Shown piece by piece: positions 8,561 to 16,922 of a DNA stretch of 64,000 nucleotides. The stretch is taken from positions 2,294,001-2,358,000 of the forward strand of contig NZ_CP064686.1 in assembly GCF_023100905.1 (NCBI RefSeq), read 5' to 3'. A program made the position numbers and the translations under genes. This DNA is from Bradyrhizobium sp. 4 (GTDB lineage: Bacteria > Pseudomonadota > Alphaproteobacteria > Rhizobiales > Xanthobacteraceae). The stretch's first letter is position 1. Each line of letters opens with the position of its first letter. Under the pieces are notes generated by a model that searched no databases, was not told the origin of the DNA, and saw nothing but the letters and a program-made list of their open reading frames with translations.

Positions 8561-8905
8561 TCAATCAATTTCCTGAACGACCGTGCGCGAGCCGGGATCG
8601 ACGAGCATCACGCGATCGCCGGAGTAGACGTAGCGATACTTGGTCAGCGACGGACCCCAGTCTGCGGGAACGGCCTCGAGCTCGACATCGCTCGGCACGG
8701 CCGCGCCGACAACGATCTTTTCCTTCGTCGTCACCGGGCGAATGCGGTGCTCGGTGACGTAGGATTTGATCTTGGTTCGGTACTGCGGCTCGATCTGAAC
8801 CGCCGCCGCGTGGCCCGTCCCGGTCGTCGTCACGACAGTCGATTGCGCGAAAGCGCCGGTCGACATCAGGACCGCCGCGGCGGAAAGCAGGAACAATCTC
8901 TTCAT
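8561..8905 (-). CDS. DUF1236-type secreted protein
   Basis: The 114-residue protein starts MKRLFLLSAAAVLMSTGAFA, a classical signal peptide cleaved after AFA or AFAQ. The mature part has the DUF1236 pattern: a YVTEHRIRPVT segment, a VVGAAVPSDVELEAVP segment and a closing Y-R-Y-V-Y-x-G-D-x-V-x-L-V-D-P motif (YRYVYSGDRVMLVDPGSRTV). The domain is found in periplasmic rhizobial proteins of unknown function. GAGGAG six bases upstream fixes the start at 8905. A longer frame to 8977 adds 24 residues with no signal character. A relative lies at 45163-45579. Confidence 0.8.
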   Translation of the reverse strand: MKRLFLLSAAAVLMSTGAFAQSTVVTTTGTGHAAAVQIEPQYRTKIKSYVTEHRIRPVTTKEKIVVGAAVPSDVELEAVPADWGPSLTKYRYVYSGDRVMLVDPGSRTVVQEID

Positions 8906-9043
8906 CTCGTTCTCCTCGTTTGAATATGCGCCGCAACAACCCCTCATCACCGACTGCGTTCCCGGCTCAGGGAACAAATTGCCGCTTTTTCCCGTTTATA
9001 GATGACCGGGCTGAACGGCTCGGGCTCTGGAGGAGGACGACAA

Positions 9044-9277
9044 ATGAAGTTGAAAATCGTAACTGCAGCACTGATGCTTGCCGCAATATCCCTGCCGGCG
9101 TTCGCGGCCGACGAGTTCTACGTCGTGCAGGACGTCAAGACCAAGAAGTGCACGATCGTCGACAAGAAGCCGACCGACACGTCCATGACAGTCGTCAGCC
9201 CGTCAGGCACGATCTACAAGTCGCGCACCGAGGCTGAAACCGGCATGAAGACCGTCAAGGTCTGCACGTCGAACTGA
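9044..9277 (+). CDS. small periplasmic protein of unknown function
   Basis: The product has 77 residues, beginning MKLKIVTAALMLAAISLPAF with cleavage likely after FAA. The mature chain of about 55 residues contains EFYVVQDVKTKKCTIVDKKP and ends TVKVCTSN, with two cysteines that could pair. Similar short proteins are frequent in Bradyrhizobium, but I know no function. The start is fixed by GGAGGAGG upstream of the ATG; a GTG/ATG further upstream is open but unneeded. The 26-residue gene at 9290 follows 12 bp later and is probably co-transcribed. Confidence 0.75.
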   Translation: MKLKIVTAALMLAAISLPAFAADEFYVVQDVKTKKCTIVDKKPTDTSMTVVSPSGTIYKSRTEAETGMKTVKVCTSN

Positions 9278-9289
9278 GGAGGATGACAA

Positions 9290-9370
9290 ATGCCAGTTCT
9301 GATTCTCTGGGCCGTGCCGGCCGTGCTGGTAATCGGCGGCGGCATCTATCTGATTGGCCATTTGCATTAA
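9290..9370 (+). CDS. 26-residue membrane peptide
   Basis: The frame encodes MPVLILWAVPAVLVIGGGIY followed by LIGHLH, a single hydrophobic helix with a polar His-containing end. A perfect AGGAGG (9277-9282), which overlaps the stop of the preceding gene, lies seven bases before the ATG. This supports real translation and an operon with the 77-residue protein. The function is unknown; its size suggests a small membrane partner protein. Confidence 0.6.
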   Translation: MPVLILWAVPAVLVIGGGIYLIGHLH

Positions 9371-9386
9371 AGCACCGTGGAGGCGA

Positions 9387-9417
9387 GCGGATCTGTGCGT
9401 GCAGCGCACAGGTCCGC
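9387..9417 (+). terminator. long hairpin after the small-protein operon
   Basis: The arms GCGGATCTGTGCG and CGCACAGGTCCGC pair over 13 bp (one G-U in RNA) around the loop TGCAG, 17 bp past the last stop codon. No T-run follows, so termination strength is uncertain. The remaining bases to 9655 show no gene. Confidence 0.5.
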
Positions 9418-9655
9418 AAGCCGTCTGCGACGAGAGGAAGAGGCCGTCCCCTCGGCCTGCCACGTATCGGCAGGAGCGCAAGTTGCAGTGCAGCAGTTCA
9501 CGAAAGGGGTGGCCCTGCGACGAAGAGGACCTCCCGCGCACGCGAAATGACTTTCGTCCCGCCGACGTTTTCCATACGCTTCCTCTCGCAAGCCGCATAC
9601 CGGCTGCGCTCACGGCCCGGCGACAGGGCCGGAGCATCAAAAGGGAGGGGAGACG

Positions 9656-10654
9656 ATGAAGCGAAGGTCATTTCTCGCGGGGCTCGGCGCGACCACTGCG
9701 GCGGCTGCGATTGGCATGCCGTCGATCATCCGGGCGCAGTCGCCGATCACGCTGAACGGCGCGGTCCAGTTCAACGACGACCACGCCTTCAACCGGGCCC
9801 TGCTCCGGTTCGAAGAGCTGGTGAAAAAGTACTACGGCAAGCCCGTCAACTTCACGCTGCACAGGAATTCCTCGCTCGGCCTCGAAAAGCAGTATTTCGA
9901 GTACATGTCGCAGGGCAAAGCCGTCGATTACGGCATCGTCTCGCCGGCTCACATGTCGACCTTCGCCAAGGCGGCCCCGTTCATCGACGCGCCCTTCGTG
10001 TTCAAGGGCATCGAGCACATGAACAAGGTCGTCGAAGCCAATATCCTGGCGCCGATCGCCGACGAAGTCGCGGCCAAGGCCGAGGTCGTTCTGATCGGCT
10101 ATTCCGGCGGTGGCATCCGCAACATTTTCGCCAACAAGCCGCTCAGGACTCTCGCCGACCTCAAGAGCCTCAAGGTGCGCGTACAGGGCGCGCCGATCTG
10201 GTCGAAGACCTTCGCGGCCGTGGGCATGAGCCCGGCGGTGATCGCCTATAACGAGATCTACAATGCGATCCAGAACGGCGTGATATCGGCCGGCGAGAAC
10301 GAGGCGGCCGGCGTCGAGGCGATGAAGTTCTACGAAGTGGCCCCGCATCTCAACCTGACCCAGCACGCCGTGTCGATCCGGCCGATCTGCTTCTCCGTGA
10401 AGACGCTGAAGACCCTGCCGAAGGAGTTGCAGGACGCGATCATGAAGGCGGGCAAGGAGGCCGGCGACTATGGCCGACAACTGGAATCGAGCGAGGAGGT
10501 CGTCAAGCTCGACACGCTGGAGAAGGCCGGCAAGCTCAAGCGCGTTCCCTTCGAGGAGCGGGACGCCATGAAGAAGCTCGCCGACCCCGTGATGGCCACC
10601 TACGCCAAGGAAATCGGCGCGGAAGGCATTTTCGAGAAGATCAACGTCGTCTGA
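9656..10654 (+). CDS. TRAP transporter substrate-binding protein (DctP type)
   Basis: This 332-residue periplasmic binding protein has a twin-arginine signal (MKRRSFLAGLGATTAAAAIG, cleavage near RAQ). Signatures of the DctP fold include SSLGLEKQYFEYMSQG, FIDAPFVFKG and LKVRVQGAPIWSKTFAAVGM; the conserved Arg in the last, near residue 179, normally binds the ligand carboxylate. It delivers an organic acid to the DctQ-DctM membrane pair encoded downstream. A purine-rich AGGGAGGGGAGACG precedes the ATG. A hairpin at 10685-10708 separates it from the membrane genes, as expected when the binding protein is made in excess. Confidence 0.92.
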   Translation: MKRRSFLAGLGATTAAAAIGMPSIIRAQSPITLNGAVQFNDDHAFNRALLRFEELVKKYYGKPVNFTLHRNSSLGLEKQYFEYMSQGKAVDYGIVSPAHMSTFAKAAPFIDAPFVFKGIEHMNKVVEANILAPIADEVAAKAEVVLIGYSGGGIRNIFANKPLRTLADLKSLKVRVQGAPIWSKTFAAVGMSPAVIAYNEIYNAIQNGVISAGENEAAGVEAMKFYEVAPHLNLTQHAVSIRPICFSVKTLKTLPKELQDAIMKAGKEAGDYGRQLESSEEVVKLDTLEKAGKLKRVPFEERDAMKKLADPVMATYAKEIGAEGIFEKINVV

Positions 10655-10684
10655 GAACTGTCGCCGCCCACGCGACAGGACGTC

Positions 10685-10708
10685 GGGGCAAGCCGGACGG
10701 CTTGCCCC
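10685..10708 (+). terminator. intercistronic hairpin between dctP-type and dctQ-type genes
   Basis: GGGGCAAGCC-GGAC-GGCTTGCCCC is a perfect 10-bp stem with no T-run. It probably stabilises the upstream message or causes partial termination, so that the binding protein exceeds the permease. Confidence 0.65.
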
Positions 10709-10738
10709 ATTGCGTGATTGTGATCCCCCGGAGTCGTA

Positions 10739-11254
10739 ATGACCGAAATATCGATGCCACCGAAGCCGTCGCTATGGCGCCGAGCAACGGCGGCCTATGC
10801 AAAACTGCTGGAAATCCTGCTCGCCGCCTCTGTCGGCCTTCTGGTCATTCCCGTCACGTTGCAGATCATCTCGCGCTACACGCCCTTGATTCCGTCCTAC
10901 ATCTGGACCGAGGAAATGGCACGGTTCATGTTCATCTGGACGATCATGATCGGCGCCATGATCGGCATCAGAGAGTCGCAGCATTTTGAAGTCGACGTCT
11001 GGCCTGACCTGTCACGCCGAAGCGAAGCCCTGGTGCGGATTCTCGCGCGGCTCGGCGTACTGGCGTTGGCGGTGGTGTTCGTATCCGCCGGCATCGAGTT
11101 CACCCGCTTTGCCTGGAACAGGACGTCGGAGCTGGCCGATCTGCCGCTTTGGCTGATCCACGTCGCCTGGCCGGTTGCCGGCGTGACCTGGATCGTGTTC
11201 GCCGGTGAACAGATTGTCGACGAGATGCGGATTCTGGTTGGGGCAAATCAATGA
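10739..11254 (+). CDS. TRAP transporter small permease (DctQ type)
   Basis: This 171-residue protein has four predicted membrane helices, and the family hallmark WTEEMARFMFIWTIMIGA lies near residue 60. It links the binding protein to the large permease in the inner membrane. GGAG six to seven bases before the ATG supports the start. The stop overlaps the start of the DctM-type gene by 4 bp (ATGA), a typical TRAP arrangement. Confidence 0.9.
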   Translation: MTEISMPPKPSLWRRATAAYAKLLEILLAASVGLLVIPVTLQIISRYTPLIPSYIWTEEMARFMFIWTIMIGAMIGIRESQHFEVDVWPDLSRRSEALVRILARLGVLALAVVFVSAGIEFTRFAWNRTSELADLPLWLIHVAWPVAGVTWIVFAGEQIVDEMRILVGANQ

Positions 11255-12570
11255 GCGGCAATGTTCTTTCTGCCGGACAGGCCGCGATGGTCCTGTTCGG
11301 GACTTTCGTTGGCCTGCTCATCATACGCGTGCCGGTCGCCTTCGCGCTTGGCCTTGCCTGCGTGCCGATCCTGCTGATCGAGCCGCATCTGTCGCTGATG
11401 ACGCTCGCGCAGGAAACCTTCAACGCCTACAATTCTTTCATCCTGCTGGCGGTGCCGTTCTTCCTGCTCACCGCCAATTTGATGAGCATCGGCGGCATCA
11501 CCGACCGGCTGGTGGCGCTGTCGCGCTCGATGGTCGGACACTGGCCAGGGTCGCTGGCGCAGATCAACGTCGTGCTGTCGGTGTTCTTTGCCGGCATCTC
11601 CGGCTCCTCCACCGCGGACGCGGCGAGCCAGTCCAAGATCTTCATCGATGCCCAGACCAAGGAGGGTTACGACCTCTCGTTCTCCATCGCGATCACCGCG
11701 GTCTCGGCCGTGCTCGCGGTCATCATCCCGCCCTCGATCCTGATGATCGTGTGGGGTGGACTGATCTCGACCTCGATCGCCGCGATGTATCTCGCGGGCA
11801 TCGTGCCGGGATTGCTGATCGCCGGCGCGCAGATGGCGACAGTGCATATCTATGCCGTGCGACGAGGTTACCCGACCTATCCGAAGGACACCTGGAGGGA
11901 GATGTGCTGCGCCATCTGGCGCTCGATACCGGCGCTGCTGACGCCGTTCATCATCGTCGGCGGCATCCTGCTGGGGTGGTTCACCGCAACCGAGTCCGCC
12001 TGCGTCGCGGTGCTTTATTCCGTGGCGCTATCGACATTCTTTTACCGTGAAACCGGCGCGCGCGAACTCTACAGGGCTTTGCTCGACACCGGCCGTCTCG
12101 CGGGCGTCGCGCTGTTCTGCGTGGGCACCGCCAGCGCGTTCGGCTGGCTGCTGGCTTATTACAGGATCCCGCAGGAGCTGCTGGCCAACGTCTCGACCTG
12201 GGGCATGGGCGCGATCGGGGCCGGCTTCTTCATCGCGTTCTGCTTTCTGGTGGTGGGCTGCTTCCTCGACGCCATTCCGGCGATCATCATCGTCGGCACC
12301 GTTCTCGAACCGCTGGCGAAATCGGTGGATCTTCATCCGGTGCAGTTTGCGATCATCTCGATCGTCTCGCTCGCCTTCGGATTGGTGACGCCGCCTTATG
12401 GCTTGTGCTTGATGATCGCCTGTTCGATCGCAGGGGTGCGGCTGCGCTATGCGCTGAAGGACACGGTGATCATGCTGATCCCCATGCTGCTCGTGCTGGC
12501 GGCGCTCATCATTTGGCCCAGCGTTTCCTTGTTCCTGCCGCGCTTGATCGTGCCGGAGATGTTGAAATGA
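11251..12570 (+). CDS. TRAP transporter large permease (DctM type)
   Basis: This 439-residue membrane protein has about 12 predicted helices. Family motifs include ISGSSTADAASQSK near residue 115, IIPPSILMIVWG, and a second internal repeat FGLVTPPYGLCLMIACSIAG. It is the ion-coupled transport subunit, completing the DctPQM set of genes at 9656-12570. The substrate cannot be deduced from the sequence, and no neighbouring catabolic enzyme is co-directional. A terminator follows 9 bp after the stop. Confidence 0.92.
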   Translation: MSGNVLSAGQAAMVLFGTFVGLLIIRVPVAFALGLACVPILLIEPHLSLMTLAQETFNAYNSFILLAVPFFLLTANLMSIGGITDRLVALSRSMVGHWPGSLAQINVVLSVFFAGISGSSTADAASQSKIFIDAQTKEGYDLSFSIAITAVSAVLAVIIPPSILMIVWGGLISTSIAAMYLAGIVPGLLIAGAQMATVHIYAVRRGYPTYPKDTWREMCCAIWRSIPALLTPFIIVGGILLGWFTATESACVAVLYSVALSTFFYRETGARELYRALLDTGRLAGVALFCVGTASAFGWLLAYYRIPQELLANVSTWGMGAIGAGFFIAFCFLVVGCFLDAIPAIIIVGTVLEPLAKSVDLHPVQFAIISIVSLAFGLVTPPYGLCLMIACSIAGVRLRYALKDTVIMLIPMLLVLAALIIWPSVSLFLPRLIVPEMLK

Positions 12571-12579
12571 GCGAAGCTT

Positions 12580-12618
12580 GATCCCGCGGATCTGATGCCG
12601 CGGGATCGGTGCATTTTT
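12580..12618 (+). terminator. rho-independent terminator of the first TRAP operon
   Basis: GATCCCGCGG and CCGCGGGATC pair perfectly over 10 bp around an 8-base loop, followed after a short spacer by TTTTT at 12614-12618. It closes the TRAP operon and separates it from the convergent hydrolase gene. Confidence 0.75.
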
Positions 12619-12619
12619 C

Positions 12620-13894
12620 TCAGAGATTGCTCTCGGTGATCGCAGCGTAGACCATGCTGCGCAGCTCGCGACGGAGCGGGTAGGCGCTCGACGGCAGCAC
12701 CTGCGTCATGAAGATGGTGATCAGCTCTTCGGCCGGGTCGATCCAGAACGACGTCGTGGCCGCGCCGCCCCAATTGTATTCACCGGGGCTGCCGGCGACC
12801 AGCGTCTCGGCCGGGCGCATGGTCACGGCGAAGCCGAAGCCGAAGCCGATGCCGTTGTAGGCGGCTTCTGCAAACAGCGAGCGCGACACTTCCGGCAGGA
12901 AACGCCCGCCTGGAATGTGGTTGGTCGTCATCAGCGCCAGCGTCTTCGGCCCGATCAGCCTGACGCCGCCGAGCTCGCCGCCATTGAGCAGCGCACGGCA
13001 GAAGGTGAGATAGTCGGCCGTCGTCGAGCACAGCCCGCCGCCACCCGAGATCAAGGACGGCGGCGACAGGAACGAGCTCTTGGTTGGATCATCCTGCAGG
13101 GTCAGGCCCTCGCGGCGCTGGCCGGCATGGAAGGTCATGCCGCCACCCGGGTCGGCCGAGTAACAGGCAGCGAACCGGTGGGCCTTGGAAGCCGGCACGT
13201 GGAAATCAGTGTCGGTCATGCCGAGTGGATCGAGAATGCGTTGTTTCAGGAACTGCTCGAAGTGTATGCCGGAGATCTTGCCAACGAGGTAGCCGAGCAC
13301 GTCGGTCGAAACCGAGTAATTCCAGGCCTCGCCCGGTGAGAACTCCAGCGGGATTTTTGCAAGGCTCTCGATCATGGTCTGGAGCGTGCCGGATTTCTCG
13401 ACCTCGCCGAGCTTTTCAGCGCGGTAGGCGGCATCGACGTTCGAGCGCTGCTGGAAGCCGTAGGTGAGGCCGGAGGTGTGGCGCAGGAGGTCGACGATCA
13501 GCATCGGCCGCGACGGCGGACGGGTCAGGAAGGAAGGCGCGGTGCCGGCGACGAACACGCCGAGATCCTTCCATTCCGGAATGTACTTGGCGACCGGCTC
13601 ATCGATCGCGACGAGGCCTTGCTCTACCAGCATCATGAAGGCGACGCTGGTGAGCGGCTTGGTCATGGAATAGATGCGGTAGATGGTGTCGTCCTTGACG
13701 GGCAGCTTGCGTTCGACGTCGGCAAAACCCTGCACCGAGCTGTGGGCGATCTTGCCACGGCGATAGACCAGGAGATGCGTGCCCGGGAAGCGACCGGCAT
13801 CGATGTACCTGCTCTTCAGATGCGCATCGACACGGTCGAGCGCGGCCTTGGACATGCCCACGGATTCGGGCGAGGCGGGGGTGGGGGCGAGCAT
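12620..13894 (-). CDS. serine hydrolase, beta-lactamase/EstB-type (class C fold)
   Basis: The 424 residues carry the penicillin-binding-type catalytic pair Ser76-x-x-Lys79 in IYSMTKPLTS and the Tyr of the YxN-like motif at 193 (AWNYSVSTDVLGYLVG). The C-terminal WGGAATTSFWIDPAEELITI replaces the KTG box of true beta-lactamases, which is characteristic of family VIII esterases such as EstB. No signal peptide is visible, so it is probably cytoplasmic and hydrolyses small esters or amides. It is divergent from the dioxygenase gene at 14066, with a 171-bp shared promoter region. Confidence 0.88.
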   Translation of the reverse strand: MLAPTPASPESVGMSKAALDRVDAHLKSRYIDAGRFPGTHLLVYRRGKIAHSSVQGFADVERKLPVKDDTIYRIYSMTKPLTSVAFMMLVEQGLVAIDEPVAKYIPEWKDLGVFVAGTAPSFLTRPPSRPMLIVDLLRHTSGLTYGFQQRSNVDAAYRAEKLGEVEKSGTLQTMIESLAKIPLEFSPGEAWNYSVSTDVLGYLVGKISGIHFEQFLKQRILDPLGMTDTDFHVPASKAHRFAACYSADPGGGMTFHAGQRREGLTLQDDPTKSSFLSPPSLISGGGGLCSTTADYLTFCRALLNGGELGGVRLIGPKTLALMTTNHIPGGRFLPEVSRSLFAEAAYNGIGFGFGFAVTMRPAETLVAGSPGEYNWGGAATTSFWIDPAEELITIFMTQVLPSSAYPLRRELRSMVYAAITESNL

Positions 13895-14065
13895 CAGTTC
13901 CTCCGAGCAGTTTTGTCCGGCGTTGATAGCCGAAAAGGCGGTCTCATTCCAAGCCGGTCGCGCTTAACGCCGGCCGGCTGTTTGGTGTAAGCTTCACTTT
14001 GGAACGCCTCCAAGCAGCCCAAAAGATCCCCAACGGGCCAATGAGAAAACGCAGGCAAACGCACC

Positions 14066-14983
14066 ATGACCCAGTTCAACGAGACCGAACTCACCGAAGC
14101 CGTCGTCCGGAGCTTTGACCAGACGCCTGACCCGCGCGCGAAATTCCTGCTCCAGGAATTGGTGAAGTCGCTGCACGATTACGTGAGCAAGACCGGCCTC
14201 ACCTTCGCGGAATGGGAATACGCCATCGATTTCCTGACCCGCACCGGCCAGAAATGCACGGACACCCGGCAGGAATTCATCCTCCTGTCCGACGTGCTCG
14301 GCGTCTCCATGCTGGTCGACGCGGTCAACCATCGCGAGCGCGAGGGCGCCACCCAGACCACCGTGCTCGGGCCGTTCTATGTCGGCGAGCACAAGGTGAC
14401 GGCGCACGGCACCGACATCTCTCCGAACAATCAAACCGGCGAACGGATGTTCGTGCAGAGCCGTGTCACCGATCTCAAGGGCAAGCCGCTCGCGAATGTC
14501 CCCGTCGACGTCTGGCACGCTGACGATGACGGCTTCTACGACTCGCAGAAGCCAAACTATGACGAGGTCGGCGCCTCGGCGCGGGCGCGCTTCATCACCG
14601 ATAGCGATGGCCGCTTCTTCTTCCGCACCATCCTGCCGTGCAGCTATCCGATCCCGACCGACGGCCCGGTCGGCGAGATGATCGTGCAGACCAACCGCCA
14701 CCCGATGCGCCCGGCGCATGTGCACTTCCTGGTCAATGCCAAGGGGTACGAGCCGCTGATCACCCATGTTTTCATGGACGGCGACAAATACCTGGATTCC
14801 GACGTGGTGTTCGGCGTGAAGGACGACCTGGTCGCCAAGGTCGAGCCGCGCAACGATGCGGCGATGCCCGACGGCACTAAGGCGAACGGGCAGTGGCACC
14901 TGATGAGCTACGAATTCCACCTCAAGCCGGGCGGCGGCATGGCGCCGAAACCGCTGGGGACGAAGGCGGAGGAGCACGCCTGA
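14066..14983 (+). CDS. intradiol ring-cleavage dioxygenase (hydroxyquinol/catechol 1,2-dioxygenase type)
   Basis: This 305-residue protein has an N-terminal helical dimerisation domain (about 1-100) and a catalytic beta-sandwich. The four non-haem Fe(III) ligands are visible as Tyr158 (DDGFYDSQ), Tyr194 (LPCSYPIPTDGP), and His218 and His220 (RPAHVHF). The GFYD context and overall length fit hydroxyquinol 1,2-dioxygenases better than catechol enzymes, but specificity is an inference. The reaction opens a catechol ring between the hydroxyls, giving a muconate or maleylacetate product. No maleylacetate reductase is adjacent, so it may act in a scattered pathway or on a non-standard substrate. 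Confidence 0.87.
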   Translation: MTQFNETELTEAVVRSFDQTPDPRAKFLLQELVKSLHDYVSKTGLTFAEWEYAIDFLTRTGQKCTDTRQEFILLSDVLGVSMLVDAVNHREREGATQTTVLGPFYVGEHKVTAHGTDISPNNQTGERMFVQSRVTDLKGKPLANVPVDVWHADDDGFYDSQKPNYDEVGASARARFITDSDGRFFFRTILPCSYPIPTDGPVGEMIVQTNRHPMRPAHVHFLVNAKGYEPLITHVFMDGDKYLDSDVVFGVKDDLVAKVEPRNDAAMPDGTKANGQWHLMSYEFHLKPGGGMAPKPLGTKAEEHA

Positions 14984-15014
14984 CAGTCAGGCGCGAGCAG
15001 CGCGCGCCGCCCTC

Positions 15015-15908
15015 TCATCTCCCGATAAAGGCCGCCAGTTCGTCGGGCGTCCCCATCGGAAAGGCTTCTTTCATGAAGTCGAGGAAGGCGGAGACGCGCG
15101 CGCTCAACAGCCGGCGTGAGAGATAGAGCGTCCACAACGCGATCTCTGGTCCGTCGATGTCGCCCCAATGCACCAGCGTGCCGGCAGCCAGGTCGTGACC
15201 GACCAGTGATACCGGAAGGCGTGCGGCGCCGACGCCCGCCCGGACCGCATCGCGGACCATGACGAGCGATGACAGGCGAAGGACCGGATCAATCGCGATG
15301 CGCGATTGTCCACTTGGCACCGTGACTTCCCAGCTGGTCAGCTGGTCGCCCGGTCCGCGCATGACAGCCGGCACAGAGACACCGTCCCGCGGTCGTTTCA
15401 GGTCCGGGCTCGCCACCACCACCAGCCGATCGCGCAGAAAGATTCGTCCGACAAGGCTGTCATCCGGATCGGGATTGACCCGAATGACGAGGTCATACCC
15501 TTCCTCCACCATGTCGACGGAGCGATCTTCCGTCGTGACCTCGAGACGGACCTCCGGGTATCTGAGCGCGAACCCGGCCGCGAGGTTTCCCATCGCAGTC
15601 TGCGAGAACAGCATAGGCGCGCTGATCCGCAAGCGCCCCCGCGGCCTGTCCCCACCCGACGCGATCGCTGTCGCCGTCTCGTCGAGCTCGGTGAGCAAGG
15701 CTCCCGTCCGCTCGTAAAGGGCGCGTCCTTCCTGCGTGAGTTTCAGGGTGCGCGCTCCCCGTTCGAACAGGCGCAGGTCGAGCGCGGCTTCCAGCTCCGC
15801 GACCCGCCGGGACAGGGTGGCTTTCGGGCGGCCGGCGGCCCGTGCGGCCCGTCCGAACCCGCCGTGTCGGGCAACGAGATTGAAATCGGCGAGTGCGAGC
15901 AGGTCCAT
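15015..15908 (-). CDS. LysR-family transcriptional regulator
   Basis: The 297-residue protein starts MDLLALADFNLVARHGGFGR. A winged helix-turn-helix occupies residues 1-60 (AARAAGRPKATLSRRVAELE) and the effector domain begins near residue 90. The reading frame stays open far upstream (to 16892), but that part is antisense to the divergent gene and is not protein-like, so the start at 15908 is used. It is divergent from the NmrA-like gene at 16011, and a dyad (15935-15951) lies between them, the usual layout of a LysR regulator with its target. Confidence 0.9.
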   Translation of the reverse strand: MDLLALADFNLVARHGGFGRAARAAGRPKATLSRRVAELEAALDLRLFERGARTLKLTQEGRALYERTGALLTELDETATAIASGGDRPRGRLRISAPMLFSQTAMGNLAAGFALRYPEVRLEVTTEDRSVDMVEEGYDLVIRVNPDPDDSLVGRIFLRDRLVVVASPDLKRPRDGVSVPAVMRGPGDQLTSWEVTVPSGQSRIAIDPVLRLSSLVMVRDAVRAGVGAARLPVSLVGHDLAAGTLVHWGDIDGPEIALWTLYLSRRLLSARVSAFLDFMKEAFPMGTPDELAAFIGR

Positions 15909-15934
15909 TGTTCCACCAGTGAGACAGTCTGTCC

Positions 15935-15951
15935 AGATATAGCGGCTATCT
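15935..15951. promoter_or_regulatory. candidate LysR operator between divergent genes
   Basis: AGATA-N7-TATCT is a dyad that contains a second symmetric core ATAGC-G-GCTAT. It lies 27 bp upstream of the LysR start and 59 bp upstream of the NmrA-like start, in the only intergenic space between them. Its size and position fit a LysR-type site; binding is inferred. Confidence 0.4.
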
Positions 15952-16010
15952 GTTCTTTTGTGGATCACTAATTTCCCGGATGTCTTCTGACCCAACCCGG
16001 AGTGATCCCC

Positions 16011-16880
16011 ATGACCATCCTCGTTACCGGTGCAACCGGCACCATCGGCCGCCATGTCGTCGAACAGCTCGTCAAGCGCGGTGCCGATGTCCGTGCTCTC
16101 GCCCGCGAACCTGCCAAGGCAAACCTCCCGGCAGGCGTCACAGTCGTGCAGGGCGACCTGCTCGACGTCGACTCGATCCGTAGCGCATTCAAGGGCGTCT
16201 CGACCCTGTTCCTGCTCAACGCAGTGGTGCCGGATGAATTCACGCAGGCACTGATCGCGCTCAACGTGGCCCGCGAGGCGGGCGTCGAGCGGGTCGTCTA
16301 CCTCTCGGTGATCCACAGCGATCGCTACGTGAACGTCCCGCACTTTGCCGGCAAGTTCGGCGTTGAGCGGATGATCGAGCAGATGGGCTTCAACGCCACC
16401 ATCCTGCGCCCGGCGTACTTCATGAACAACGACGTCACGATCAAGGACGTGGTGACCGGATACGGCATCTACCCGATGCCGATCGGGAGCAAGGGGCTCG
16501 CCATGATCGATGCACGCGACATCGGGGAGATCGCGGCCATCGAGCTGATCCGTCGTGAGCGCGCCGCAACCCCGCTTCCGCTCACGCGCATCAATCTCGT
16601 CGGTCCAGATGCGCTGACCGGCGCGAAAGCCGCCGCCGTCTGGTCGGAGGTGCTGGGCCGCACGATCGCCTATCCCGGTGACGATACCGCCGGCTTCGAG
16701 AAGAACCTCAGGCAGTTCATGCCGAGCTGGATGGCTTTCGACATGCGGTTGATGAGCGAGCGTTTCCTCACCGAGGGAATGGTCCCCGAGTCCGGCGACG
16801 TCGAGCGGTTGACCGCGCTGTTGGGCCGTCCGCTGCGCTCCTATCGCGACTTCGTCTCCGAGATCACGGCCACTGCCTGA
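16011..16880 (+). CDS. NmrA-like NAD(P)-binding reductase (atypical SDR)
   Basis: The 289-residue protein opens with MTILVTGATGTIGRHVVEQL, a Rossmann-fold GxxGxxG dinucleotide site. Later VYLSVIHSDRYVNVPHFAGK and the C-terminal layout match NmrA/HSCARG-like SDRs, which lack the classical Tyr-x-x-x-Lys pair and act as NAD(P)H sensors or quinone/azo-type reductases. I use the ATG at 16011 because CGGAG lies eight bases upstream. A GTG at 16002 would overlap that site. It is divergent from its likely regulator and followed 42 bp later by a second NmrA-like gene. Confidence 0.85.
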   Translation: MTILVTGATGTIGRHVVEQLVKRGADVRALAREPAKANLPAGVTVVQGDLLDVDSIRSAFKGVSTLFLLNAVVPDEFTQALIALNVAREAGVERVVYLSVIHSDRYVNVPHFAGKFGVERMIEQMGFNATILRPAYFMNNDVTIKDVVTGYGIYPMPIGSKGLAMIDARDIGEIAAIELIRRERAATPLPLTRINLVGPDALTGAKAAAVWSEVLGRTIAYPGDDTAGFEKNLRQFMPSWMAFDMRLMSERFLTEGMVPESGDVERLTALLGRPLRSYRDFVSEITATA

Positions 16881-16922
16881 CGGCATGGGCACGTCCCCAT
16901 CACGACAACAAGGACTCCTATC

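Noticed and set aside
15909..16892. N-terminal extension of the LysR gene frame
   Set aside because: The upstream part is antisense to the NmrA-like gene; the LysR domain begins at 15908.
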